A program made the translations under genes and the position numbers. A stretch of DNA of 64,000 nucleotides from M3007 sp964550795 (GTDB lineage: Bacteria; Bacteroidota; Bacteroidia; Chitinophagales; Saprospiraceae). How positions within the stretch are numbered: position 1 is the stretch's first letter; each line of letters starts with the position of its first letter. Below are positions 24,038-31,960 of the stretch, in pieces. Below the pieces are notes generated by a model, which searched no databases, was not told where the DNA came from, and saw only the letters and a list, made by a program, of their open reading frames with translations. The stretch is from positions 1-64,000 of the forward strand of contig CAZKBH010000022.1 in NCBI GenBank assembly GCA_964550795.1. The letters are read 5' to 3'.

Positions 24038-24727
24038 ATGAAATCAGCAACATTTGCACAGAAAATCACATTCATCTTGTTTTTGTTAGGTCTTCTCACC
24101 ACATCAAGCCAATTATCGGCTCAAAACACAGCCTTGGTTTATGGGGATGCAATACATCTTCAAAATGCCTGGGGAGATTACACTGGTGGCTTTTTAGATA
24201 CAAGAGGTTACGATAAGGAATATGAAAAAACAGGTAATCACCTTTGTGTTTCTACTGCCATTTCAAATAAAAGAGCTCTTGGAACTGGCACTTGGAAAGT
24301 TCTTTCTGCTACGGGTAAGGCTATCGGAACTCCAGTTTTACTTGGGGATGAAATACATCTTCAAAATGCCTGGGAAAATTACACTGGTGGTTATTTAGAT
24401 ACAAGAGGTACCCCAGCAGAATTTGAAAAAAATAATCTGGGTAATCTCCTTTGTGTTTCTACTGCCACTTCAAAAGAAAGAGCTCCTGGAAGTGGTACTT
24501 GGAAGGTTACTTCTGCTAAGGGTATGACTAACGGGAAGCCTGTTACACTAAATTCTGACGTTCATCTTCAAAATGCCTGTGAAAACTACACTGGTGGTTT
24601 TTTAGATATAAGAGGTTCTCAAGCGGCATTTAAAACAACGGGTAATCTTAATTGTGTTTCTACAGCCACTTCAGCTACAAGAGATAATGGAGCTAGTGGA
24701 ACCTGGAAGATTACAATTTCCAAATAA
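24038..24727 (+). CDS. Secreted protein of three 65-residue HLQNAW..TRG..GTWK repeats
   Basis: 229 residues with a signal peptide (FILFLLGLLTTSSQLSAQ). The mature part is three tandem repeats of about 65 residues, each with (I/V)HLQNA, then YTGGFLDTRG, then (L/N)CVSTA and GTWK. Repeats 1 and 2 end in SA-x-GK-like linkers. The triplicate plan hints at a three-fold beta domain (trefoil-like), often carbohydrate-binding or toxin-associated; this is inference. No T9SS tail is present. The gene is AT-richer than its neighbours and sits between leader repeat L1 and element R1, in the same frame of repeats as the gene at 25557. Confidence 0.75.
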   Translation: MKSATFAQKITFILFLLGLLTTSSQLSAQNTALVYGDAIHLQNAWGDYTGGFLDTRGYDKEYEKTGNHLCVSTAISNKRALGTGTWKVLSATGKAIGTPVLLGDEIHLQNAWENYTGGYLDTRGTPAEFEKNNLGNLLCVSTATSKERAPGSGTWKVTSAKGMTNGKPVTLNSDVHLQNACENYTGGFLDIRGSQAAFKTTGNLNCVSTATSATRDNGASGTWKITISK

Positions 24728-24788
24728 AGTCGCCTTGATGCAGGACAAACCAAAGCACCAGTTTGACCTGCCAAGTAAATTCAAAAAC

Positions 24789-24840
24789 AAAAACCCCCAG
24801 CGAGTGTGCGGCCAGTACCCGTTGGGGTTTTCCCCTTTTT
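24789..24840 (+). terminator. Probable terminator after the triple-repeat gene
   Basis: AAAACCCCCA and TGGGGTTTTC form a stem with a loop of about 27 bases, followed by CCCCTTTTTTCC. The position, 62 bases after the stop codon, fits a terminator, though the loop is long. Confidence 0.45.
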
Positions 24841-24885
24841 TCCTAAAGGCAATCAACCTTAAAAAGCAATAGCTACCTCATTTTC

Positions 24886-25052
24886 CCCTTACCCAAAGCA
24901 CGCGCCGTGCGCGGTGTTTTCACCGCGCGCCTCGGCGGAGTGCGTGGCTAGGCCGGATTTGACAGAGAAGCGAAATCTGTCCCCCCTAATTCAACCAAAT
25001 GCGCTAAAATTGCGTCGTGGATTCAACCCCACGGCGCATTTTTTTAGGCGAA
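24886..25052 (+). repeat. Element R, copy 1
   Basis: About 167 bases shared with R2 (27527-27735), R3 (28066-28252) and R4 (29850-30023). Order: CCTTACCCAAAGCACGC, a GC-rich hairpin (GCGCGGTGTTTTCACCGCGC), GGAGTGCGTGG, a small second hairpin, then a terminal hairpin (GCGTCGTGG..CCACGGCGC) with seven Ts. The first and third blocks can pair with each other. Ends in TTAGGCGAA. Confidence 0.8.
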
Positions 25053-25168
25053 GCTGATGGGCGAGTAGTTTTTAGCCTTCTCCCTTACTCCAATCATCGC
25101 GTTAACAGTACCTCCGCATCTACAAGGCCTTCTCGAACACGCCGTATTCCTTGCTGAGCACCGCTCCC

Positions 25169-25318
25169 ATCCCAAGCTTGTCATCCTGTCGGGACCCGTC
25201 CACGCTATGTGCGCTTTGGCCGAGTGCTTGCACTTACAGGAGGCACTCAAAAGGGCACGCACTCGGCCAAAGCGCACTTGATGCGGACGGGTCCCGGACA
25301 GGATGACAAGCTTGGGAT
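25169..25318. repeat. Long hairpin element H, copy 2
   Basis: Arms of about 63 bases (25169-25231 and 25255-25318) pair with a one-base bulge and few mismatches around a 23-base loop. Its arm blocks GACCCGTCC, AGTGCGC and CCGAGTGC match copy 1 at 15797-15937. It lies between R1 and leader L2. A reading frame starting inside it at 25209 merely runs on into the next gene. Confidence 0.82.
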
Positions 25319-25382
25319 AAGTGCTCGTCCCTATCGATTTAGTTGGTTCAATACCCATTTGTGGGTTGAAAAAAGCCCCTCT

Positions 25383-25527
25383 CCCCCTCATTTTGACCGA
25401 AATGGCTGCAAGATTGACCGAAATGGTCACTTGGAAGCAGCCCACCTTTGTCCCAGTTCCCGCTACTTATGTGAAGTGTTTTGTGGCAGGGCAAGGAGGC
25501 GGCCGAAAATCCCCAACAGAGTAGGCA
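25383..25527 (+). repeat. Leader repeat L, copy 2
   Basis: Second copy of the 145-base block at 23872-24016. Here both direct repeats are the perfect TGACCGAAATGG (25394-25405 and 25415-25426), 21 bases apart, two helical turns. It ends 30 bases before ATG 25557. Confidence 0.8.
25402..25524 (+). CDS. Possible 40-residue leader peptide, copy 2
   Basis: Same 40-codon frame as at 23891-24013, with identical N-terminal 25 residues and stop position. It ends 32 bases before the ATG of the T9SS propeller gene. Conservation of the frame over a repeat of this identity is suggestive but could be chance. Confidence 0.3.
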   Translation: MAARLTEMVTWKQPTFVPVPATYVKCFVAGQGGGRKSPTE

Positions 25528-25556
25528 TTCACTTTTTCACTTTACATTTCAATACA

Positions 25557-27515
25557 ATGAAACACAGATTTACTTTTTTGATGGCGTTTTGCCTACTGGC
25601 TTCCACTGCTTATGCGCAGTTGGTAGACGTCGTCACCGGCCTCGACTTCCCGTATGGGCTTGCCTTGGATGGGAATGACCTATACATCTCCCAGGCACTT
25701 GCCAATAAAATTTCCAAAATTGACATTTCTTTGCCCAACCCACCCATTGTAGATGTAGCGACGGTATCGGTCCCATTGGCGCTATTTTTGGATGGGGACG
25801 AACTCTATTTTAGTGAGGAGCTATCAGGTATCATTGGCAAAATTAACATTTCCCAGCCCAACCCAATGCCTACGGTCGTAGTAACAGGATTACAAACTCC
25901 TACCGGGCTTTTAAAAATGGGGAATATCCTTTATATTACAGATCAGAGTACTAGTATATTGTATTACACAGACCTAAGTTTGCCCAACCCCAGCCCGGTA
26001 CAACTATTGGCGGGCTTTAATATTCCAACTGCGATGGTATTTAAAGACTCCGTGTTGTATGTTGCAGAATTCGGTGGTGCCCGCATATCATCCGTAGATT
26101 TGAAACAGACCCCCTTGGTTAGAAATACCTTTGTTAGTGGCATTGCTTCCCCGGTGGGCATGACCCTGAATGGTAATTTTCTGTACATCGCTGGAGCGTC
26201 ACAAGTGGTGAAAGTAGATATCAATCAGCCCAATCCAAGCGCAACAGTAGTGGTAGGTGGCTTAAGTTCTGCCCGGCAAGTTGCTTTTGATGGCATTGAT
26301 ATGTACATAGCACAAGTAGGAGGCGGCCAAGCCGGACAAGGCAAAATCTCCAAATTGGAAATCGCCCAGCCCGTCTTCTCCGCCCTCGGCACCATCTGTG
26401 CCAATGCCCTACCCGCCAACCTTGGCGGCGCCTCCCCCACAGGTGGCACCTACTCTGGCCCTGGCGTAACGGATAACGGCGATGGCGAAACCTTCTCTTT
26501 CAACCCGGCCGCAGCAGGCGGAGCGGGCACCTACACCATCACCTACACGGCCACCAATGGGAATACGGCTACGCTTACGGTGGCGGAGGCGCCTGTGGTT
26601 AGTTGGAGCGGAGGCACTTTAGCTCCGCTTGATCTCGGTACCGTTCCATTAGCTGTGGGTTCGCCAGCAGGGGGGACTTATTCAGGCTCAGGCGTATTGC
26701 TGGGGAATATGTTCAACACCTATCTGGCAGGAGTGGGTATGCATCCCCTTACTTACACCTACACTGCTGCCAATGGCTGCAGTGGCTCAGTCACTATAAT
26801 AGTAACCGTTACACCTGGCGCCAACGACGCCTGCGGTGGCGCAACGAGCATCGACAATTTATTGGGCGGCTCGCTCAATGTGCCACAGGTATCTACAGAG
26901 TTCAATAATACGGGATACACCACAGCGGGCGACCCCAGTACCGGGTATGATTGTTTTGTGGATCAGGGGGGCCCCAGCCTTGAGCATACCCTTTGGTACA
27001 CCTTTACGGGCGATGGCAGCAAATACCGCATCCGTTCGGTAAACTGCAACAATGCAACGCCTTACAACGATGACACACAGGTGGCCATTTACGCCGGCGC
27101 TTGCAACAGCCTAAGCCCTGTGGCTTGTAATGACGACGAAAATGGGGCTGCCCAGGTTTATAACATCAGTGTAGAAGTAGCCACTCAAGCGGGTACAGCA
27201 TACCGCATGCTGGTAGATGGCTATGATGGAAAAGAAGGTAGATTTTGCCTGGAAGTAACGCGGCTTGGCCTGAGTGCGGTGGTTGATATTAGCCAAACCA
27301 ACATTCAGGTGTTCCCTAACCCAACCGAAGGCGAGATTCAATTGCGCAATGTGACGGCTGAAATGGTCGAAGTGTTTGACAATATGGGTCGTTTGGTTTT
27401 GTCTGAAGTAAATCCAGGTTCTAATCTGGATATTTCACAAACTGCGGCGGGTATCTATTTCCTCAAAATCTACGCAGGTGGCCAGGTATATTCCACCAAA
27501 GTGGTGAAGCAATAA
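25557..27515 (+). CDS. Secreted beta-propeller protein with T9SS type A domain
   Basis: 652 residues from ATG 25557, with a signal peptide (FLMAFCLLASTAYAQ). About six blades of an NHL/SMP-30-like propeller cover residues 22-270, each with a block like GLALDGNDLYISQ and SKIDISLPNP. Ig-like segments follow (GGTYSGPGVTDNG). A pre-peptidase-like domain comes next (ACGGATSIDN, LEHTLWYTFTGDG, VACNDDENG). The last 75 residues are a T9SS type A sorting domain (VFPNPTEGEIQLRN, VFDNMGRLVL, AAGIYFLKIY). Probably a surface-displayed binding protein. Leader repeat L2 precedes it and element R2 starts about a dozen bases after its stop. Confidence 0.85.
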   Translation: MKHRFTFLMAFCLLASTAYAQLVDVVTGLDFPYGLALDGNDLYISQALANKISKIDISLPNPPIVDVATVSVPLALFLDGDELYFSEELSGIIGKINISQPNPMPTVVVTGLQTPTGLLKMGNILYITDQSTSILYYTDLSLPNPSPVQLLAGFNIPTAMVFKDSVLYVAEFGGARISSVDLKQTPLVRNTFVSGIASPVGMTLNGNFLYIAGASQVVKVDINQPNPSATVVVGGLSSARQVAFDGIDMYIAQVGGGQAGQGKISKLEIAQPVFSALGTICANALPANLGGASPTGGTYSGPGVTDNGDGETFSFNPAAAGGAGTYTITYTATNGNTATLTVAEAPVVSWSGGTLAPLDLGTVPLAVGSPAGGTYSGSGVLLGNMFNTYLAGVGMHPLTYTYTAANGCSGSVTIIVTVTPGANDACGGATSIDNLLGGSLNVPQVSTEFNNTGYTTAGDPSTGYDCFVDQGGPSLEHTLWYTFTGDGSKYRIRSVNCNNATPYNDDTQVAIYAGACNSLSPVACNDDENGAAQVYNISVEVATQAGTAYRMLVDGYDGKEGRFCLEVTRLGLSAVVDISQTNIQVFPNPTEGEIQLRNVTAEMVEVFDNMGRLVLSEVNPGSNLDISQTAAGIYFLKIYAGGQVYSTKVVKQ

Positions 27516-27526
27516 AGCGCGCAGGT

Positions 27527-27735
27527 TATTTTTCGCCTCGCTTGGTCTTCTCCTTACCCAAAGCACGCGCCGTGCGCGGTGTTTTCACCGCGCGTCCCGG
27601 CGGAGTGCGTGGTTAGGCCGGATTTGACAGAGCAGCGAACTGCTGGGAATTCGTCCTTTCGACCTCTAGTTTGACCAAATGCTCTAAAAATGCGTCGTGG
27701 ATTCAACCCCACGGCGCATTTTTTTTAGGCGAAAC
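27527..27735 (+). repeat. Element R, copy 2
   Basis: The most complete copy, about 208 bases, starting TTATTTTTCGCCTCGCTTGG. It contains AGCAGCGAACTGCT, a five-base-pair stem with a CGAA loop, where R1 has a different sequence. The terminal hairpin (27689-27720) is followed by eight Ts and TTAGGCGAAACC. Confidence 0.8.
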
Positions 27736-27816
27736 CCAAGCTCAGATATTAACACATGTCACGGTCACTGACTAACCCCAAATTCAGTAGTTATTTCCAA
27801 GTATAGCCAATCCGAC

Positions 27817-27975
27817 TCATTTCAGGCCATAATTAGACGTAAAATACGCCGCATAATCCGGAATTTTTGTCCCGAGGTAATACGGCAGGTTCATCAGCAG
27901 GAACGGTGTTCCCTGTGCCGTTTGAACCTGGCTGACCGAGAAGCGGTTGGAGAGCAATCGGATGGCGTAGGGGTG
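27817..27975 (-). pseudogene. C-terminal gene remnant of unknown family
   Basis: The minus strand holds 52 open codons ending in a stop at 27817-27819. They read HPYAIRLLSNRFSVSQVQ, then QGTPFLLMNLPYYLGTKIPD and YAAYFTSNYGLK. The composition looks like real protein, and there is no start codon; an in-frame stop lies just upstream. It fills the space between R2 and R3. I do not recognise the family; it is most simply the tail of a deleted gene. Confidence 0.4.
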
Positions 27976-28065
27976 GTTACATTTCAAAATTCATAAATAT
28001 TTTGTAACATATACGGGGCAAAATTGAATTTATTTTGTAATCAATATGGGGGTAAGTTGCCTATA

Positions 28066-28252
28066 AATTTTTTCGGCCTCGCTTGGTCTTCCTCTTATCC
28101 ACAGCACGCGCCACGGTGGAGTGTGTGGTTACGCTAGATTTGGCCGAGCAGCAAAATCTGAAAATTCGACCTTTCGCCCCCAAATTTCAACCTAAAACAC
28201 AAAAAATGCGTCGTGGATTCAACCCCACGGCGCATTTTTTTTAGGCGAAACC
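28066..28252 (+). repeat. Element R, copy 3 (internal deletion)
   Basis: About 187 bases. The GC-rich internal hairpin is missing: GCACGCGCC joins ACGGTGGAGTGTGTGG. The terminal hairpin is intact (GCGTCGTGG..CCACGGCGC plus Ts and TTAGGCGAAACC). It ends 45 bases from the stop of the convergent ATPase gene. Confidence 0.75.
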
Positions 28253-28297
28253 AGCGAGTGCCGCCGCGTCAGGATCACGAAACCCTTGGCTAGCACC

Positions 28298-29734
28298 CTA
28301 CCCCGCCTCCTCAAACAAGGCATCCATCGTCAAATGAATATCCACCAAACCAATGCTGTGTTGATTGGGCTGCATTCCATAAGCCGTGAGCAGTACCCAT
28401 GACAACTGTTTGCGAACGCCCGTTGTCTCCTTAAAAACCGAGCGTTTGGCCCGAAGTGAATCTGCGAAGGCTTTGTTCGGTGTATAAGTTTCATTGTATA
28501 ACTTCATTTCGAACAGATTGACAATATGGTCTTTGCGATCAAGCACCAGGTCAATTTGAGCCCCGCCCATTTCGGGCGTGTTTTTTTTGTAAAATGCCGA
28601 TGCCTGTGTGAAAACGCCCGAAATCCCCATTGCCTTTTTGATTTGGGCAAGGTGTGTCAGGCAAATATTTTCAAAAGCGTATCCAGCCCATGATTTATAA
28701 GCCTGGCTTTGACTCAACTGCTGCCAAACGCCTTCTTTTTGGTCTTGATTCGTTTCAATAAAATGAAGATAAAACAAGGAGTAGGCATCGGTAAGCCGAA
28801 AGATTTTTTCCCGCCGCTTTTTGCCGTATGGATAATAGGAAGTGATAAATCCCGACTGTTCCAACTCCTCCAATACACTTGTAATGCCGCCGCCAGAAAT
28901 GGATTTTGTTTTTTCCAGCATTTCAGCCCGGTCCATGCCTTTCCATTTGCTGGCCAAAGCCCGAATGATCGCGATGTGCTTGTCTGCTTGCTTGAACAAA
29001 GCCGGGTAAAGCTTAGAAAATTCATCGCGCAACAGACCGCCTTCCGAAAAACAAATCCGGTCAATGTTTTGCGCTGCACTTTGTCCCGCTTTCACCGCCT
29101 TTAAATAATGGGGTACGCCGCCCATGGCCATATACAACTGTAAAATCTGAAAGCGATCAAGCGCAATATGCTGGTTTGCCAGGTATTGCTCCGTTTCAAG
29201 GAGCGTGAACGGCTGTAACTGAATACGTTTGGTGATGCGGTTGTGCAGACCACCTTTGTTGTGCACTACTTTTCGAATCATCCAGGATGTTGCTGATCCA
29301 CAGATGACCACCACCATATTTTGTCGGGAAGCCCAGCTATTCCAGAAATAACCCAAGGCCTCCAGAAACCCGGATTTGGCGCCGGCCAGCCAGGGTAATT
29401 CGTCAAAAAAAATGACCTGCTTATCGGTAGGGTCCAGACTCGTTAAGTATTGCCGCAGCATTTGAAAAGCACTCAACCAGTCCTCCGGAACTTCCAAGGG
29501 CAGCTTTCCGCGAGCGAAATTGGAAAGCTCATCCCTGAAATTCCTAAGTTGTTGCTGCACGGAAGCGCCTTGTGTTCCAGACATTTCAAACGCTATTCGC
29601 CCTTGATACATCGTGGTCACCAAAAAAGTCTTTCCTATCCGTCGGCGTCCGAGTACCGCCACCATTTCTGCTTCTTTTGATGCCAGGGCTTCTTCCAACA
29701 CCAGTTTTTCTTGTTTTCGGCCAATAAGTTCCAT
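28298..29734 (-). CDS. AAA ATPase with DUF234-type nuclease-like C-terminus
   Basis: 478 residues. The N-terminal ATPase starts MELIGRKQEKLVLEEAL and has P-loop GRRRIGKT and Walker B VIFFDELPW, typical of archaeal-type ATPases. A winged-helix region lies near the middle (DRAEMLEKTKSISGGGITS). The C-terminus (DUF234) carries a PD-(D/E)xK-like pattern: QIDLVLDR followed by VNLFEMKLY. Such genes are common accessory genes of unclear function, spread by transfer. It lies alone between R3 and R4, in the opposite direction to its neighbours. Its promoter region contains repeated TGGCGAATTAT sites. Confidence 0.85.
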   Translation of the reverse strand: MELIGRKQEKLVLEEALASKEAEMVAVLGRRRIGKTFLVTTMYQGRIAFEMSGTQGASVQQQLRNFRDELSNFARGKLPLEVPEDWLSAFQMLRQYLTSLDPTDKQVIFFDELPWLAGAKSGFLEALGYFWNSWASRQNMVVVICGSATSWMIRKVVHNKGGLHNRITKRIQLQPFTLLETEQYLANQHIALDRFQILQLYMAMGGVPHYLKAVKAGQSAAQNIDRICFSEGGLLRDEFSKLYPALFKQADKHIAIIRALASKWKGMDRAEMLEKTKSISGGGITSVLEELEQSGFITSYYPYGKKRREKIFRLTDAYSLFYLHFIETNQDQKEGVWQQLSQSQAYKSWAGYAFENICLTHLAQIKKAMGISGVFTQASAFYKKNTPEMGGAQIDLVLDRKDHIVNLFEMKLYNETYTPNKAFADSLRAKRSVFKETTGVRKQLSWVLLTAYGMQPNQHSIGLVDIHLTMDALFEEAG

Positions 29735-29783
29735 GATAATATGCGCTTATTAATTGCCAAAAGTAGATATTTTTTCTTACTTA

Positions 29784-29847
29784 TGGCGAATTATCATTTT
29801 AATTTTTCGCCACAAATCAACAATTATGAAGCTTTTTGGCGAATTAT
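29784..29847 (-). promoter_or_regulatory. TGGCGAATTAT sites upstream of the DUF234 ATPase
   Basis: On the plus strand TGGCGAATTAT occurs at 29784-29794 and 29837-29847, and an inverted TTCGCCA at 29806-29812. TGGCGAA and TTCGCCA form a dyad around 15 bases. The cluster is 50-113 bases before the ATG on the minus strand and may be an operator. Confidence 0.45.
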
Positions 29848-29849
29848 AT

Positions 29850-30023
29850 CTTTTCCGCCTCGCTCGGTCTTCACCTTAACCAAAGCACGCGCCGTGCGCG
29901 GTGTTTTCACCGTGCGGCCCGTCGGAGTGCGTGTTTAGGCCGGATTTGACCGAGCAGCGAACTGCTGGAAATTCGTCCTTTCGACTTCTAGTTTAACCAA
30001 ATGCGCTAAAATTGCGTCGTGGA
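29850..30023 (+). repeat. Element R, copy 4 (3' truncated)
   Basis: Matches R2 closely, including CAAAGCACGCGCCGTGC, the central hairpin and AGCAGCGAACTGCT. It stops in the left half of the terminal hairpin (GCGTCGTGGA), where unrelated sequence GAACGTTGTGAG begins. The cut implies recombination or insertion at this point. Confidence 0.75.
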
Positions 30024-30081
30024 ACGTTGTGAGTAAATGCCCGTGCCTACAACTAAGCACTGAAGTTTCACCGCTTTTTCA

Positions 30082-30134
30082 TTTGAAAAAATGTAAAATA
30101 TTGCACTTATTCCTTTGAATAAATGTAATATTGC
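30082..30134 (+). promoter_or_regulatory. Direct-repeat pair over the promoter of the DUF4143 ATPase
   Basis: Two related 21-23-base repeats (30082-30104 and 30114-30134), both with TTTGAA, AAATGTAA and ATATTGC, start 32 bases apart. The second contains TAATATTG, one base from the -7 consensus, and ends 22 bases before the ATG. The layout resembles that before the related gene at 59759. Confidence 0.5.
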
Positions 30135-30155
30135 GGTCAGAAAATCATTTCAAAA

Positions 30156-31448
30156 ATGAAAAGAGACCTTTATAAATCACTTATCAGTTGGAAAAATGCC
30201 CCCAACCGAAAGCCCTTAATCTTGCAGGGAGCGAGGCAGGTTGGCAAAACCTGGCTGATGAAGGAGTTTGGCAAAAACGAATTTGAGCAAGTTGTTTATC
30301 TCAATTTTGAGGGCAGTGAGCGGCTAAAATCATTGTTCGTATCGGATTTTGATATAAAACGCATCCTGTCAATCATAGAAATCGAAGTCAACCACAAAAT
30401 ACAGCACGACAAAACGCTGCTAATTTTTGACGAAATACAAGAAGCGGAAAAAGGTCTGACTGCGCTGAAATATTTTTGCGAACAAGCCCCGGAATATTAC
30501 ATCGTCGCCGCTGGCTCTTTGCTGGGAGTTTCGTTGCAGAAAAACAGCTCATTCCCTGTTGGAAAAGTGGATTTTTTGCGGATGTACCCGCTTAGTTTTT
30601 TCGAGTTTTTGGAAAATGTGGAGCAAAGCCAACTGAAACAACATCTGGAGGCACAGAACTGGCCTGTGATTGAGGTCTTTCACGACAAATTGGTGGAGTT
30701 GTTGAGGCTATACTACTATATAGGTGGCATGCCCGAAGCGGTGAACAGTTACATCCAGCTAGGTGATTTAAGGGAAGTTCGGGCTATCCAGGAAAAAATT
30801 TTGATAGGTTATGAAAACGATTTTGCGAAATATGCGCCAATCGAAATCGTGCCAAAAATCAGGTTGGTCTGGCATACCCTGATAAGCCAACTGGCGAAAG
30901 AGAACCGAAAATTCATATACGGACAAATCAAAAAAGGCGCACGCGCAAAAGATTTTGAAGCGGCCATCCATTGGCTTTCCGATGCTGGCATGGTGCTTAA
31001 AGTGAGTCTTGTGGAAAAACCGATTATACCGCTAAATGCTTATGCAAATATTGATGTGTTCAAATTGTTTCTTTTGGACATTGGTCTGTTAAATGCGCTC
31101 GCCAAAATTGACCCAAAAATCCTGCTTGAAAAAAACAATATTTTGATAGAATTTAAAGGTGCCCTCACGGAACAATTTGTTGCGCAACAATTGAAAATCA
31201 GCCATGAACTCTATTATTGGACTGCCTCAAACGCTACTGCCGAAATTGATTTTTTGATTCAATCCCAAAACGGCATCATCCCGATTGAAGTAAAAGCGGA
31301 AGAAAACTTGAAGTCCAAAAGTTTGAAAGTTTTTGTAGAAAAGTACAAGCCCAGCATGGCAATTCGCAGCTCAATGAGCCATTACCGGGTACAAGACTGG
31401 ATGACAAATGTGCCATTGTATGGCGTTTTGACTATTGGGTCACGCTGA
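30156..31448 (+). CDS. AAA_14/DUF4143 ATPase with nuclease-like C-terminus
   Basis: 430 residues. The N-terminal AAA_14 domain has P-loop LILQGARQVGKTWL and Walker B TLLIFDEIQEAEKG. YYIVAAGSLLGVSL (sensor 1) and MYPLSFFEFLE follow, all family hallmarks. The C-terminal DUF4143 domain shows a PD-(D/E)xK-like site: AEIDFLIQSQNGIIPIEVKA. These proteins are widespread, often in multiple divergent copies per genome, with no agreed function. The gene lies just after the truncated R4 and before a terminator shared with the sigma-factor locus. A repeat pair overlaps its promoter, so self-control is likely. Confidence 0.88.
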   Translation: MKRDLYKSLISWKNAPNRKPLILQGARQVGKTWLMKEFGKNEFEQVVYLNFEGSERLKSLFVSDFDIKRILSIIEIEVNHKIQHDKTLLIFDEIQEAEKGLTALKYFCEQAPEYYIVAAGSLLGVSLQKNSSFPVGKVDFLRMYPLSFFEFLENVEQSQLKQHLEAQNWPVIEVFHDKLVELLRLYYYIGGMPEAVNSYIQLGDLREVRAIQEKILIGYENDFAKYAPIEIVPKIRLVWHTLISQLAKENRKFIYGQIKKGARAKDFEAAIHWLSDAGMVLKVSLVEKPIIPLNAYANIDVFKLFLLDIGLLNALAKIDPKILLEKNNILIEFKGALTEQFVAQQLKISHELYYWTASNATAEIDFLIQSQNGIIPIEVKAEENLKSKSLKVFVEKYKPSMAIRSSMSHYRVQDWMTNVPLYGVLTIGSR

Positions 31449-31459
31449 TTATATTTCAA

Positions 31460-31889
31460 TCAAATTCCCTAAAATTGCGCCGTGGAACCACTCCACGACG
31501 CAATTTTTTTATGCCAAACCAACTTGTTGTGCAACCTCCAACTTTAACACTTGTCACTACTACTGACTAACAAAATGGACGCCACACAAACGCACCGCGA
31601 CCTTATTGAACGCTGCCGGGAAGGCCGACGCGACGCTCAGTTCGAGTTGTACCGCTTGTATTCACGAGCGATGTACAATACCGCGCTGCGCATGGTGCGG
31701 CATCCGCATGATGCAGAGGATATGTTGCAGAGTGTTTTTGTGGAGGTTTTTACCAAGTTGGAATCGTTTCGGTATGAAAGCAGCATAGGGGCCTGGATGA
31801 AGCGGATTACCGTGAATAAATGCATTAACTTCCTTAAAAGCAGGAAGTTAGCCCTCACAGAACTAACCGCCTCCCATGATCGAATGGAA
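31460..31889 (+). repeat. 430-bp duplication of the sigma-factor locus, copy 1
   Basis: Identical to 36492-36921 except for two bases (near 31807 and 31834). It covers a terminator hairpin, the sigma leader and the first two-thirds of the sigma gene. The near identity indicates a recent event or ongoing conversion. Confidence 0.92.
31471..31510 (+). terminator. Terminator after the DUF4143 ATPase
   Basis: AAATTGCGCCGTGG and CCACGACGCAATTT form a 14-bp stem (one mismatch) with a seven-base loop and seven Ts. The same structure stands at 36503-36542. The stem sequence is related to the terminal hairpin of the R elements. Confidence 0.75.
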
Positions 31890-31931
31890 AGTTCGAGGGG
31901 TTTCCAAAATCGTTTGATGCACAATTCTTGA
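31575..31931 (+). pseudogene. Truncated ECF sigma factor (duplicated copy)
   Basis: 118 codons from ATG 31575. Residues 1-105 are the same as the intact sigma factor at 36607-37134: region 2 with YNTALRMVRHPHDAEDMLQ and AWMKRITVNKCINFL. After the duplication ends at 31889, the frame reads unrelated residues (SSRGFQNRLMHNS) and stops. Region 4, which recognises the -35 element, is missing, so it cannot act as a normal sigma factor. If made, it could only compete for core RNA polymerase or the anti-sigma protein. Confidence 0.85.
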
Positions 31932-31960
31932 AGATTATTGCATGATTCACAGGCTTTTAT

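Noticed and set aside
25209..25556. A long N-terminal extension of the T9SS propeller gene.
   Set aside because: It would translate hairpin H2 and leader L2; a good signal peptide starts at 25557.
24886..30023. R elements as integron attC sites with a cassette array.
   Set aside because: One R copy shows GTTAGGC, but no matching RYYYAAC partner is kept in all copies, one gene is reversed, and no integrase is present.
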